From the NCBI RefSeq assembly GCF_000735605.1, contig NZ_JPKG01000004.1, positions 1-64,000 of the forward strand: DNA of 64,000 bases. The letters run 5' to 3'. This document shows positions 26,668-35,900 of the stretch, piece after piece (the first letter of the stretch is position 1; every line of letters begins with the position of its first letter). The DNA comes from Allobosea sp. LC85. GTDB lineage: Bacteria; Pseudomonadota; Alphaproteobacteria; Rhizobiales; Beijerinckiaceae. Under the pieces are notes generated by a model, which worked only from the letters and a program-made list of their open reading frames with translations, did no database searches and was not told the DNA's origin. The position numbers and the translations under genes are program-made.

Positions 26668-27498
26668 ATGCATGACCGCACCCGTTCCAGGAGCCATATC
26701 GTCGAGTGCATGAAGGAGGCTGCCCAGATCGGCGGCGCATCGCTCGCCGGGAATTTTGCCCGCCTCGCCGCCCTGCCCATCCTGGAGAAGGGGCCGTCGG
26801 ATTTCGTCTCCGCCGCGGATATCGAATCCGAACGGCTCATCATCGCGCATCTCGGCGACATGCTGCCCGATCTTGCGGTGCTCGGCGAAGAGAGCGGCGC
26901 CTCCTCCGGCGCCGGTGACGGTCGCAGGATCATCATCGATCCCCTCGACGGCACCAACAACTTCCTGCACGGCATCCCGCAGTTTTCGGTGTCGCTGGCG
27001 CTGATGGAGGGCGACGAGGTGACGGCAGGCGTCACCTATCATCCGCTCAGCCACGACATGTTCTGGGCCGCGAAGGGAGAGGGCGCCTTTCTCGGCGACC
27101 AGCGCCTCACGGGCTCGAAGCGCAGCTCGCTCGCCCATGCCGTCGTCGGAACCTGCTTCCCCTATAACGGCAAGGGCGACACGGACAAAGCCGCCCGCGA
27201 AATGGCGGCGATCATGCCGCAGGTTTCAGGGATCAGAAGTCCGGGCTCGGCTGCCCTCGAGATCGCCTATGTCGCGGAAGGGCGCTTTGACGGCTTCTGG
27301 ACCTCGGGAGCCAAGCTCGATCTCTGGGATCTCGCTGCGGGCGTGATCATCGCCCGCGAGGCCGGCTGCATCGCGACCGAGATCGATGGCGAGGGCGACC
27401 CGCTGCACTGCCGGAGCCTGGTCGTCGCCCCACGCCAGTTTCACAGCCTGTTCATCGACATCTTCCGCAGCGTCCCTGCCGCAAACGCTGTTTGCTGA
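26668..27498 (+). CDS. Inositol-monophosphatase-family phosphatase, SuhB-like
   Basis: This 276-residue second family member has GEESG, DPLDGTNNF and LDLWDLAAG, closer to true inositol monophosphatases and SuhB. GAGG stands seven bases before the ATG. It lies 109 bp after the HisN-like gene in the same direction and is probably in the same transcript. Module B has no counterpart, so this gene is specific to module A. The substrate could be a sugar or inositol phosphate, or it may share the unknown ligand of the importer. Confidence 0.88.
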   Translation: MHDRTRSRSHIVECMKEAAQIGGASLAGNFARLAALPILEKGPSDFVSAADIESERLIIAHLGDMLPDLAVLGEESGASSGAGDGRRIIIDPLDGTNNFLHGIPQFSVSLALMEGDEVTAGVTYHPLSHDMFWAAKGEGAFLGDQRLTGSKRSSLAHAVVGTCFPYNGKGDTDKAAREMAAIMPQVSGIRSPGSAALEIAYVAEGRFDGFWTSGAKLDLWDLAAGVIIAREAGCIATEIDGEGDPLHCRSLVVAPRQFHSLFIDIFRSVPAANAVC

Positions 27499-27499
27499 A

Positions 27500-27535
27500 G
27501 CATCGGCCCCAGAAGTGGAGTGCGGTTTTTGGGAA
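27500..27535. repeat. RIME-like repeat fragment
   Basis: GCATCGGCCC followed by AGAAGTGGAGTGCGGTTTTT matches the first part of the repeat at 19848. The second palindrome is missing. It begins two bases after the phosphatase stop codon. Confidence 0.6.
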
Positions 27536-27551
27536 CCCGCGCTCCGCGGGG

Positions 27552-27579
27552 CGCCAGCGACGGCGATTCGCCGCTGGCG
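27552..27579. terminator. Hairpin between convergent genes
   Basis: CGCCAG (27552-27557) pairs with CTGGCG (27574-27579) and CGGCG (27561-27565) with CGCCG (27569-27573), with an ATT loop and a three-base bulge. It lies six bases from the stop of the molybdenum enzyme gene and could end transcription from one or both sides, although there is no long T-run. Confidence 0.4.
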
Positions 27580-27584
27580 TCGTC

Positions 27585-29936
27585 TCATTTCCCCTGGTCG
27601 ATGATCCGCCAGATCGCCTGCGGGGTCGCCGGCATGTCGACATGCCGCACGCCATAGGGCGAGAGCGCATCGACGATCGCGTTCATCACCGAGGGCAGCG
27701 AGCCCGCGCAGCCGGCCTCGCCGCAGCCCTTCGCGCCGACAGGGTTGGTCGCGGTCGGGCTGCCCTGGCTGGCGAATGAGAAGAAGGGCAGGTCGGCTGC
27801 GCGTGGCATCGCGTAGTCCATATAGGACCCCGTCATCAGCTGGCCGGCCTCATCATAGGCCGTCATCTCGTAGAGTGCCTGGCCGATCCCTTGCGCGACG
27901 CCGCCATGCAGCTGCCCCGCGACGATCAACGGGTTTACGATCGTGCCGAAATCGTTGACCATGACATAGCTGACGACCGCGACCTCTCCGGTCTCAGGAT
28001 CGATCTCGACCTCGGCGACATGACAGCCATTGGGATAGGCCGATGGCGCCGCCTTGAAGACATGGTCGACATCCAGGCTTTTGGGTAGCTCCTTGGGCAG
28101 GTGAGGCGCCGTCCGCACCCGTTCCGCGAGTTCCATGATGCCGATCGAGCGGTCGGTCCCGGCGATCGTGAACCGGCCGCGTCCAAACTCGAGATCGGCG
28201 ACGCCGGCTTCCAGAAAATGGGCGGCCAGCAGCTTGCCCTTCTCGATGACGCGATCACCCGCTTCCATGATGGCCGAGCCGCTCGCCATGATCGACTTGG
28301 AGCCGCCGGTGCCGCCGCCCGCGATCAGCCGATCGCTGTCGCCCTGCACGAGGCGGATCTTGTCGAAGGGCACCCCGAGCTTGCTCGTCAGCACCTGGGC
28401 GAAGGGCGTCCAGTGGCCCTGTCCGTAGTCGAGCGTGCCGGTGACGATGGTCACGCTGCCGTCGGCTTCGAAATGGAGACCGGCCATTTCATTGCTCGGC
28501 GGCGCGGTGACCTCGAGATAGCAGCCGATGCCGCGGCCGCGGAGCTTGCCGGCCTTCCGGCTCTGGCGCTGCCGCGCCCTGTAGCCGCCCCAGTCGGCCG
28601 CCTTGAGCGCCTCTGCGAACAGGGCCGGGAAATCGCCGCTGTCATAGAGCGTCCCGACCGGCGTCGCCCAGGGCAGCTGCTGCGGCGCGACCAGGTTGCG
28701 CCGCCGCAGGACGGTCTTGTCGATCCCCATTTCCGTCGCGGCAGCATCGATCAGCCGCTCCATGAAGTAATTGCCTTCGGGCCGCCCGGCGCCGCGATAG
28801 GCGCCGATCGGCGCCGTATTGGTGACGACGCATCGGGTCTGCACCTCCACCAGCGGAGTGCGGTACATGCCGATGCTGTTCTTGCCGATATTCGTCGTCG
28901 CCATCATCGGCCCGACCGGCGAGAGATAGCCGCCCATATTGCCGATGCCGCTGAAGCGCGTCGCCAGGAACCGGCCGCGCGCATCGAGCGCCAGCTCGGC
29001 CTCGAAGACCATGTCGCGGCCATGATAGTCCGAGACAAAACTCTCTGAGCGCTGATCGGTCCATTTCACCGGCTTCTTCAGGAGGCGGGCGGCATGCAGC
29101 AGCACGACATATTCGGGGAAGACCGAGGATTTCATCCCGAAGGAGCCGCCGACATGGCCGGTGATCAGCCGCATCCGTTCCGCCGGCACACCCATTGCCG
29201 CGGCAAGGTTGTTGCGCATCCCGAACGCGCCCTGGCTTGGCGCATGCAGCGTGTAGCGCTTCGTCTTCCGGTCAAAGGTTCCGATCGCCGCACGCGGCTC
29301 GATCGGGTTCACGACGATGCGGCTGTTGACGATGCGCAGCTTCGTGACATGCGCGGCGCTCGCAAAGGCCGCGGCGACCTTGCCGGCATCGCCGAAATGA
29401 TAGTCGAGGACCACATTGCCGGGCACGTCGTCATAAAGCTGCGGCGCGCCCGGCTTGACCGCATCTTCGCCGGCCGTGACCGCGGGCAGGATCTCGATGT
29501 CGAGCAATACGGCCTCGGCGGCATCGCGCGCCTGAACGGCCGTGCGGGCCACGACCATCGCGACGGGGTCCCCGACAAACCGGACCTTGTCGCTCGCCAA
29601 TGCGGTGCGGGCCGGCTTCCTGATCGGGCTGCCGTCACGGTTCGGCATCTCGACGACGCATTTCAGCAATCCGTAGCCCTGGCCCGCGAGATCGTCCCCC
29701 CGATAGATCGCGACGACGCCCTTCATGGCTTCGGCGTGCGAGACATCGATGCCGCGCAGGACGCCGTGCGCGTGCGGGCTGCGGACGAAGGCGGCGTAGA
29801 GCTGCCCCTCCAGCGAGACATCGTCGGTATAGCGCCCCTCGCCACGCACGAGGACCGGATCCTCGTTGCGCGGGACCGGCTGGCCGACCTCGAATGGCTT
29901 CGTCGAAAGCTCCGCTGAGGGCGTGTGCATATTCAT
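27585..29936 (-). CDS. Xanthine dehydrogenase/CoxL-family molybdenum hydroxylase large subunit
   Basis: 783 residues from the ATG at 29936 (another ATG at 29930). The frame stays open to 30077 but those residues are unlike the family. The molybdopterin subunit features are GEGRYTDD at the N-terminus, GGSFGMK, the active-site loop AYRGAGRPEG (form II CoxL type, not the AYRCSFR of true CO dehydrogenase) and the catalytic Glu in KGCGEAG. The enzyme family hydroxylates aldehydes or N-heterocycles with water. The usual FeS and FAD subunit genes are not adjacent, so it must borrow partners encoded elsewhere. Confidence 0.9.
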   Translation of the reverse strand: MNMHTPSAELSTKPFEVGQPVPRNEDPVLVRGEGRYTDDVSLEGQLYAAFVRSPHAHGVLRGIDVSHAEAMKGVVAIYRGDDLAGQGYGLLKCVVEMPNRDGSPIRKPARTALASDKVRFVGDPVAMVVARTAVQARDAAEAVLLDIEILPAVTAGEDAVKPGAPQLYDDVPGNVVLDYHFGDAGKVAAAFASAAHVTKLRIVNSRIVVNPIEPRAAIGTFDRKTKRYTLHAPSQGAFGMRNNLAAAMGVPAERMRLITGHVGGSFGMKSSVFPEYVVLLHAARLLKKPVKWTDQRSESFVSDYHGRDMVFEAELALDARGRFLATRFSGIGNMGGYLSPVGPMMATTNIGKNSIGMYRTPLVEVQTRCVVTNTAPIGAYRGAGRPEGNYFMERLIDAAATEMGIDKTVLRRRNLVAPQQLPWATPVGTLYDSGDFPALFAEALKAADWGGYRARQRQSRKAGKLRGRGIGCYLEVTAPPSNEMAGLHFEADGSVTIVTGTLDYGQGHWTPFAQVLTSKLGVPFDKIRLVQGDSDRLIAGGGTGGSKSIMASGSAIMEAGDRVIEKGKLLAAHFLEAGVADLEFGRGRFTIAGTDRSIGIMELAERVRTAPHLPKELPKSLDVDHVFKAAPSAYPNGCHVAEVEIDPETGEVAVVSYVMVNDFGTIVNPLIVAGQLHGGVAQGIGQALYEMTAYDEAGQLMTGSYMDYAMPRAADLPFFSFASQGSPTATNPVGAKGCGEAGCAGSLPSVMNAIVDALSPYGVRHVDMPATPQAIWRIIDQGK

Positions 29937-30073
29937 CAGGAGGTACCATGAGTGACGTGCGAGCCGACCGGCAGGCGGCGCGGCTAGACTGACCGAAAAA
30001 GACGGCGCCCGTCGTGCAGATGTCGCATGGGCGGTATCCTCAGGCGGCGTACTTCGCGCCCGTGGCTGAACCT

Positions 30074-30412
30074 TCACCGGCGCATCGCTTCGGCTTCCGC
30101 AATGACGAGAAGCCCGCCGAGAAGCGCCAGGACCATGCAGGCCGACACATGGGGACCACCGACGAAAACCCCGCAGAGCGCGGTCATCACCAGGAGCCCT
30201 CCGGACAGCCAGGAGGTCGCTCTCATGCAGACGGCGCCCAGCACGAGCGTGACATGGGCGCAGAGCAGCCCGCCGCCCTCAGCCATGAAGATCGTGTGGG
30301 CGAAGGGGGCCCCGATGCTCGCCCCAAAGCCCTTCAGCCCGAGCGTCACGAAGCCGGTGACGACGCCAATGGCGCCAGCGAAGAGCGCTATGACACCACC
30401 TGCTCGTCGCAT
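30074..30412 (-). CDS. Small four-helix membrane protein
   Basis: 112 residues from the ATG at 30412 (a GTG at 30442 is possible). Four hydrophobic segments are spaced evenly (GGVIALFAGAIGVVTGFV; LLCAHVTLVLGAVCM; LSGGLLVMTALCGVFVGG; ACMVLALLGGLLVIAEA). No known family or motif is recognised. It lies upstream of the molybdenum hydroxylase in the same direction with a gap of 137 bp. Opposite-strand frames here are shadows. Confidence 0.6.
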   Translation of the reverse strand: MRRAGGVIALFAGAIGVVTGFVTLGLKGFGASIGAPFAHTIFMAEGGGLLCAHVTLVLGAVCMRATSWLSGGLLVMTALCGVFVGGPHVSACMVLALLGGLLVIAEAEAMRR

Positions 30413-30547
30413 GGTTGTTCTGGCGCCCGTTGATCTGTGCACCGCATTATGGAGGGGCAGTCCTTAGCCGTATATTAACGGCAGAAAATGCAATTGCAGC
30501 GTGGGGGCTACGAACCGCCGTTCAGCGCAAATCCTTGGAACGCCGCC

Positions 30548-30736
30548 TTACCCCATCGCCTCGCGCTGCTTCAGCAGTTTGTTGAGCCGGTCCTGCTGTT
30601 CGTTGAGCCGGTTCGCGATGGCCTCTTCCGCGCCCGAGCCTGAGGTCGCGGTGGCTTGCTCCATCAGATCGGCGATATTCCGCCGGGCAATCGCAATCTG
30701 CTCATCGAGCTCCTGCTTGGACGCGTTTTCCGGCAT
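30548..30736 (-). CDS. Small helical cytoplasmic protein
   Basis: The ATG at 30736 has GGAGG eight bases upstream and gives 62 residues. An ATG at 30760 adds eight. The sequence is charged and predicted helical (QELDEQIAIARRNIADLMEQ and NRLNEQQDRLNKLLKQRE), compatible with a coiled coil and oligomer formation. Similar tiny proteins occur in many Hyphomicrobiales but have no assigned role. It is isolated, with a divergent secreted-protein gene 126 bp away. Confidence 0.6.
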   Translation of the reverse strand: MPENASKQELDEQIAIARRNIADLMEQATATSGSGAEEAIANRLNEQQDRLNKLLKQREAMG

Positions 30737-30861
30737 TGGCTGAACCTCCGGCCTCTGCATGCCCCGATGTCAGGTTCCGGGCCGCTGGAACCCTGCTCGC
30801 AGCGCTGACGTTAGCTGATTGTGGTCCTCCGTGTGAGGCGAAATCGCGCTGGAGGATTCCG

Positions 30862-31194
30862 ATGCGAGCAAATCCCATGGGAGCGTGTGTCTTCGGGGCG
30901 GCATTGTTCGCCTTGCCATGCGCTGCTTACGCTCAAGGCCAGCCGGCACCACCCCCTTCGATGGCCGGGCCGGAACACAGGGAAGGGACGGGGACCGGCT
31001 CCGGATCCTCCGGGATGGCGCCCCAGGAGGGCACCGGCAGCGGCGCGACACAGCATGCGCCGGGCGCCAATCGCCCCGAGCCGAGCAGGCCGCCCTCTGC
31101 GGCCGAGACCCGGCAGAACCGCGAGTATGGTCGGGACAGGACGCCTGAAGGGCAGCAGATGCAGCAAAGCAATCCCACGGGGGCCCCCAATTGA
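30862..31194 (+). CDS. Small secreted Gly/Ser/Pro-rich protein
   Basis: GGAGG stands six bases before the ATG. This 110-residue protein has a signal peptide (cleavage near AAYAQG), then a low-complexity disordered region rich in Gly, Ser, Pro, Gln and Thr (GTGTGSGSSG; GTGSGATQHAPG). It has no Cys and no known domain. It is probably periplasmic or extracellular with a structural or stress role. A second secreted repeat protein lies 630 bp downstream. Confidence 0.6.
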   Translation: MRANPMGACVFGAALFALPCAAYAQGQPAPPPSMAGPEHREGTGTGSGSSGMAPQEGTGSGATQHAPGANRPEPSRPPSAAETRQNREYGRDRTPEGQQMQQSNPTGAPN

Positions 31195-31491
31195 TCAGCC
31201 GCGCCGTCGCTGGATATGGCCGGGCCGGTCAGCCGATGCGCCGCCCGAAGCGGCACAGTCCTTCGGCCTGACGGCGCCCTATGCCCTGACGCTCGAACAG
31301 GAGCTCGCCGGCCGGCTTCTGGGGGCTGCCCCTGGTCGCCTTTGTCACCGGGCTGAATGGCGCTGCCGCCTTTGGTGCGGGGCTGGCACTGCTGTTTGGT
31401 GCAGGCGCAGCATGGGCTGCTCCGCCTTCGCAGGCGGCAGGCTAAGCCAATGGCCGCCCGCCGCCGATCTCACTAGCGTCTGTGTTCGGGC
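31195..31491. other. Intergenic, possible remnant of a membrane-protein C-terminus
   Basis: About 300 bp without a convincing gene. On the plus strand a short frame ending at the TAA 31443-31445 reads GFWGLPLVAFVTGLNGAA and then AFGAGLALLFGAGAAW, which looks like the last helices of a transporter. It has no start and its upstream part is out of frame. It may be a decayed gene end, with low confidence. Confidence 0.3.
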
Positions 31492-31617
31492 TTAGCTCCA
31501 GAAGCCTTCCTGATAGGCGCGAGGCGAGAAATCCGTCTCGTCCTGCTGCTCTTCGTGGTCGTTCCGGGGCTCGCGTTCTGTCTCGACGACGCAGTCGGAA
31601 TCGTGCCTGTCCAGCAT
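31492..31617 (-). CDS. Tiny acidic protein
   Basis: The ATG at 31617 is preceded by AGGAGAG with five-base spacing and gives 41 residues, strongly acidic (CVVETEREPRNDHEEQQDE) with an aromatic end (AYQEGFWS). It has no leader and no membrane segment. Function is unknown. The ribosome site and compact frame argue for a real small gene. The frame is also open upstream to 31725 but without protein character. Confidence 0.45.
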   Translation of the reverse strand: MLDRHDSDCVVETEREPRNDHEEQQDETDFSPRAYQEGFWS

Positions 31618-31822
31618 CGAATCTCTCCTTTCAAATTGTGAGGGAGGGTGCCTTGGGCAGGCGGAATATGGGGATTTATGCTGCGGTGCACAAGGTCGTG
31701 GCGACACATGCCGCATGCGTCCCACGCCGGAACAAATCAGCTAGAACCGGGTTGCTATGATTCCCCCGCAACGCTGACTTGTCGTGTTTTTCCGCGACGC
31801 GGCCCTGAGGATTGGATCCGAG

Positions 31823-32197
31823 ATGAACCGAAAGACCCTTCTGGCGAGCATGATCGGGGCGATCGCGCTCGCCGGCGCCGCTCTTGCGTCTCCGGCGCCG
31901 GCCCGTGCCGAGGCTGTGCCCGCAGGCCTGGAAGCCGGCCTCGATCGGCAGCCTGTCGCATACAGCATGACCGCCGCCAAGCAGCGCCGGCTGATGATGA
32001 TGCAGGAAGCCAACCGCCAGCAGCGCTATGGTCGCGGCGGACCGGGGTATGGGCGCGGCTACGGCCCGCGACCGGGTTACGGCCCGGGCTATGGACCGCG
32101 CCCCGGCTATGGCCCGCGCCCTGGTTACGGACCGCGGCCCGGTTACGGACCGCGTCCCAGCTATGGTCCGCGTCCCGGGTACTACGAACGCTGGTGA
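31823..32197 (+). CDS. Secreted Gly-Tyr-Pro-Arg repeat protein
   Basis: 124 residues with a signal peptide (cleavage near ARAEA), a short middle part and a C-terminal tail of about nine GYGPRP/PGYGPRPG units ending in YYERW. Such GY-rich tails occur in small exported proteins of Hyphomicrobiales, sometimes linked to the cell surface. A good rho-independent terminator lies 90 bp downstream. The repetitive tail also produces long open frames on the minus strand, which are artefacts. Confidence 0.7.
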   Translation: MNRKTLLASMIGAIALAGAALASPAPARAEAVPAGLEAGLDRQPVAYSMTAAKQRRLMMMQEANRQQRYGRGGPGYGRGYGPRPGYGPGYGPRPGYGPRPGYGPRPGYGPRPSYGPRPGYYERW

Positions 32198-32555
32198 TCC
32201 AAAACCTGCCCGGATACGCATTCTCCGGACAGGGATGATCGTTCTTCAGAGGGAATATCACTGTCTCCCTTGCCTGCTGACATTGGCCCGCCGTCCCGAA
32301 AGGGAGGGCGGGCTTTTCGTGTTTGACTGGCTGAGTTCGCTCTCTGCCTGCCCGCTCTCCGCCTGACGATCCACCAGACCGGACACTGGCGGTTCTCGCA
32401 CCCTGAGGGATGAACCAGCGCGCAGCGCTGCCGTCGCCACCCAGCTGACTTCGTTCAGTGATCGTGGCGTTGTGACGGCCGATACCGCTGACCGGTTTGC
32501 AGGCTGGCGAGCCTGCGAGCTACGGTGACGCAGAGTTCCATATTTCGGTGACACG
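32198..32555. other. Intergenic with terminator
   Basis: The stretch holds the terminator at 32286-32317 and then about 240 bp with no convincing gene. The following small membrane protein starts at 32556. A leader for that gene probably begins in the second half. Confidence 0.5.
32286..32317 (+). terminator. Rho-independent terminator after the GY-rich gene
   Basis: GCCCGCC (32286-32292) pairs with GGCGGGC (32307-32313), and TCCC pairs with GGGA inside, around a GAAA tetraloop with one mismatch. It is followed by TTTT. The position 90 bp after the stop codon at 32197 fits termination of that gene. Confidence 0.75.
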
Positions 32556-32825
32556 ATGCGACCGCTCCTCACATTCGCCGTCGCGATGGTCCTCACCATC
32601 ACGCTGACCATCCTGCTGGCCTTGGCGGTCAGTTTCGGCGTGGGCGCGGTTTATGTCGTCGCAATCAAGGGTTGGCCTCTGTTCAGCGCCAGCGGACATG
32701 TCATTCCGCCTTGGCTGTGGGAAGGGGACGTGCTCGCTGTCAACGCGGTGGGACTTGTCATCGGCGCCATACTCGGAATGCTGACATGGGGGCCAATCTG
32801 GAAGGTGAGCAAGCGGGCCGGATAA
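32556..32825 (+). CDS. Small membrane protein with two helices
   Basis: 89 residues: helix 1 at about residues 5-35 (ending near AVSFGVGAVYVVAIKG) and helix 2 at about 58-80 (AVNAVGLVIGAILGMLTWGP) with a short loop rich in aromatic residues and Pro between. The C-terminus is basic. The family is not recognised. It stands alone, 99 bp ahead of the DUF2339 gene in the same direction, and the two may be co-transcribed. Confidence 0.6.
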   Translation: MRPLLTFAVAMVLTITLTILLALAVSFGVGAVYVVAIKGWPLFSASGHVIPPWLWEGDVLAVNAVGLVIGAILGMLTWGPIWKVSKRAG

Positions 32826-32924
32826 AATCGGGGCCGGACCTGAGTACTGACCCACGCGATTAGACAATTCCCGGCCCGGTGCCCTAAGTGTCAGGGGCGA
32901 TCGACTTCTGGTTGAGGGCCTGCC

Positions 32925-35900
32925 TTGGAAGCTCTGGTGATTCTCGGCCTTGCCGTTCTCGGCTTCCTCATCGCCATTCCCTGGGCCGCCTTCTCCTCCC
33001 TCTCGCGCGCCAATCGCGCGCTGGCCCTGGTCTCGAAGCAGCAGGAGGAGATCGACCAGCTCCGGCTTGCCCTCGCCACGCTCCGCGAAGCCCGGGGCGA
33101 ACCTGGCCAGGCCCAGGCAGAGGCAGATGACGAGGCTGTCACCGCCGAAAGGCTGCATCGCGAGCTTGCCCCGGCGGAAGATCCAGCCGTGACGGCCGAG
33201 TCCACGCTGGAACGCGCCGCGGACCCCATCCTCGCGGCCCCGCTGCCCGCCAACATCGTGGCGGCAGAGCCGCTCGCGCCTGAACAGGCCGCCGCGATGA
33301 CGGAGCTGGCGCGGCACGGGGAGATCGAGCCGTCGCTCGATACCGTTGCCACGCCGGAACCCGTGCCGGCAGTGCCCCGCCGCGATTTCGAGGAGGCCAT
33401 CGGCTCGCGCTGGGCCGTCTGGGTCGGCGGCATCGCGCTCGCCTTTGGCGGGCTCTTCCTGGTCCGCTATTCGATCGAGGCCGGTTTCTTTGGCCCCGGC
33501 ATGCGGCTGCTGTTGGGCGCAGCCTTCTCGCTCATGGCCGCCGCGGCCAGCGAATATCTCAGGCGGAGCGATCGGCTCGCCGATCTCAGCGAGAGGCCGG
33601 GCGCGCTCGGCCGGCTCGGTGGCGCCAATATCCCCGCTGTTCTCGCCGGCGTCAGCGTGCTCAGTGGCTTCGGCGTCGTCTATGCCGCCCATGCGATCCA
33701 CGGCTTCATCGGGCCGGGCCTCGCCTTCACGCTGATGGGGCTGATCGGGCTCGCGGCACTTGCCGCCTCCCTGCTGCACGGCCCGGTGCTCGGCCTGTTC
33801 GGCCTGGTCGGCTCCTATGCGACGCCGCTGCTGGTCGCCAGCACCGCGCCGAGCTTTTCCGCGCTCTCCCTGTTCCTCGCTTTCGTCACGTCCGTCGCCT
33901 TTCTCCTGCACACAAGGCAGCCGAGCCGGGTGGTGACGCTCGGTGCCGTGGTCGGCCATGGCGTCTGGACCGCCCTGATCGGGTTGTCCGGGCAGAGCCC
34001 GACCTGGTCCTCCTTCCTGCTCATGGTCGGCGCGGTGCTGGCGCTGGCGCTGCTGAAGGAATGGCCGAAGCTGAAAGGGCGCGCGGCCGGAAGTGCCTGG
34101 CCCGTTGCGGGTTTCGACGGCATCGGCCTTGCCGCGATCGCCACCCCGCTGGTCCTGTCCGGGGTGCTGTGGACCGCCCATGGCGGGCCTGCCGCGCTGC
34201 ATCTCGCCATCCTGACGACCGTGCTGGTCGCCATCATCTCCGCCGTCCGGCACGGCGATCTTGCCCCGCTGGCGCCGCTCGCCGCTGCCGCCGCCGCCGG
34301 CATGGTGCTGCTCTGGCCGAGCGTGCAGGGCGCCTTCGGGCTCTCGCCGGACATCGTCCTCGACATCGTCAGGCTGAGCCTCACCGGCAATGCCGGGCCG
34401 GGCCTCCGGTGGACGGCGGCGCTGCTCGCCGTGATCATCGGCGGCTTGCCCCTCTCAGCGCTGCTCCTGCGCAAGGGCGCCGGTGCCGGCGGCTTCATCA
34501 TCCGCGGCTGCCTCGGCTTCGCCTCCGCGCTCGGGCCGGTCTGCCTGCTGCTGGCGACGGCGCTCCGCAGCAACGGTTTCGAGCGCTCGACGGGTTTTGC
34601 CGCGCTCTCGCTCCTGCTCGCTGGCGCCCTGTTTGCCGCGTCGGAAATGCTGCTGCCGGTCGAGCGGCGCAGCACGCGCTCCCGGTCAAATCCGCTGGCA
34701 TTGATCGGCTCGGCCGCCTATGCCGCCGGCGGCTCGATCGCACTTGGCCTCGCCGTCGCCTTTGCCTTGCGCGAGACCTGGCTCGTGGTCGGGCTTGCCG
34801 TTGCGGCGGCCGGCGTCGCGATCATCGCCAGCCTGCGGCCGATTCCGCTTCTGCGCAGCATGTCGGCTGCCCTGGCGACAGCCGCGCTCGCGCGTCTTTT
34901 CTGGCAGCCGATCGTCTCCGAGATGGGCTCCTGGCCGCTCCTCAACTGGGTCATCCCGGCCTATGCCGGGCCGGCCCTGTGCTTCGCCATTGGCGCACTC
35001 GCGCTGCGTGGCAAGCAGGACCGGCCGCGCAGCGTCCACGAGGCCCTGGCGGCTGTCTTCGGCGCGGCCTTCATCCTGCTCGAGATCCGGCAGTTCTTTG
35101 CCGGCCCCGAGCTTGTCCCCGACATCAGGCTGATCGCCGGCCATTATTCCGGCCTGCCGCGAAATCGCCTGTTCGAGGAGGCTGTCGCCCATGTCGTGGC
35201 GCTCGGCCTGATCGGCGCGGGCCTGCAGGTCCTGGCGCGCCGCCTGGGTGGGCGCGTCTTCGCGTGGGGCGCCGATCTCACGGCTGGCCTCCTGCTCCTG
35301 CTCAGTTTCGCCGGGCTCTGCGGCCTGCTCAATCCGCTCTTCGATGGCACGGAGGTGCTCGGGCCACCGATCTTCAACCGGCTCCTGTTCTATGTCCTGG
35401 CCGGCGGCGCGCTCGGCCTGCTCGGCTTCTGGCTCGATCGCGGGCAGGGGCGCTCCCGCATCGGCGAATGCCTGACCGCCTGCGCAGCGGTGCTGGTCTC
35501 GCTTGGCGCCATCCTGATCGTCCGGCAGGCCTTTGCCGGCCCGGAGCTGGCGCCGCGCTCGGTCGAGACGGTCGGCTTCGTCGAGGCGGTCATCGTGACG
35601 ATCACGCTGCTCGCCCTGACCGCGGCAGCGCGCATCTGGCACGAGGCGGCCGAGAACCGCGTCACCCGTCTGGCCCTGCGCGCGCTCGCCTTCGCGGCGA
35701 TCGGCTGGGCTGCGCTCGCGCTCGGCATCGCCCGCAATCCGATGCTCGATCAGAGCGGGGTCGCCGGCCCGGTCATCTTCAACCGGATCCTCTGGGGCTA
35801 TGGCGCGGCTGTCCTCGCCTTTGCCGGCGCGGCCTTCTGGCTGCGCGACGCGCGGCCCGGGATCAGCCGGGCCTTCGCCAGGACCGCATGGGCGGGCACG

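Noticed and set aside
26637..26671. Short direct repeat GCTTTCCCATGC ahead of the SuhB-like gene
   Set aside because: Only 12 bp, two copies 23 bp apart with no symmetry or known role. Possibly a small duplication around the start codon.
32520..34253. 577-codon minus-strand open frame, and a similar one at 34686-35939
   Set aside because: Both are antisense to the small membrane gene and the DUF2339 gene, with highly charged low-complexity translation and no ribosome site.
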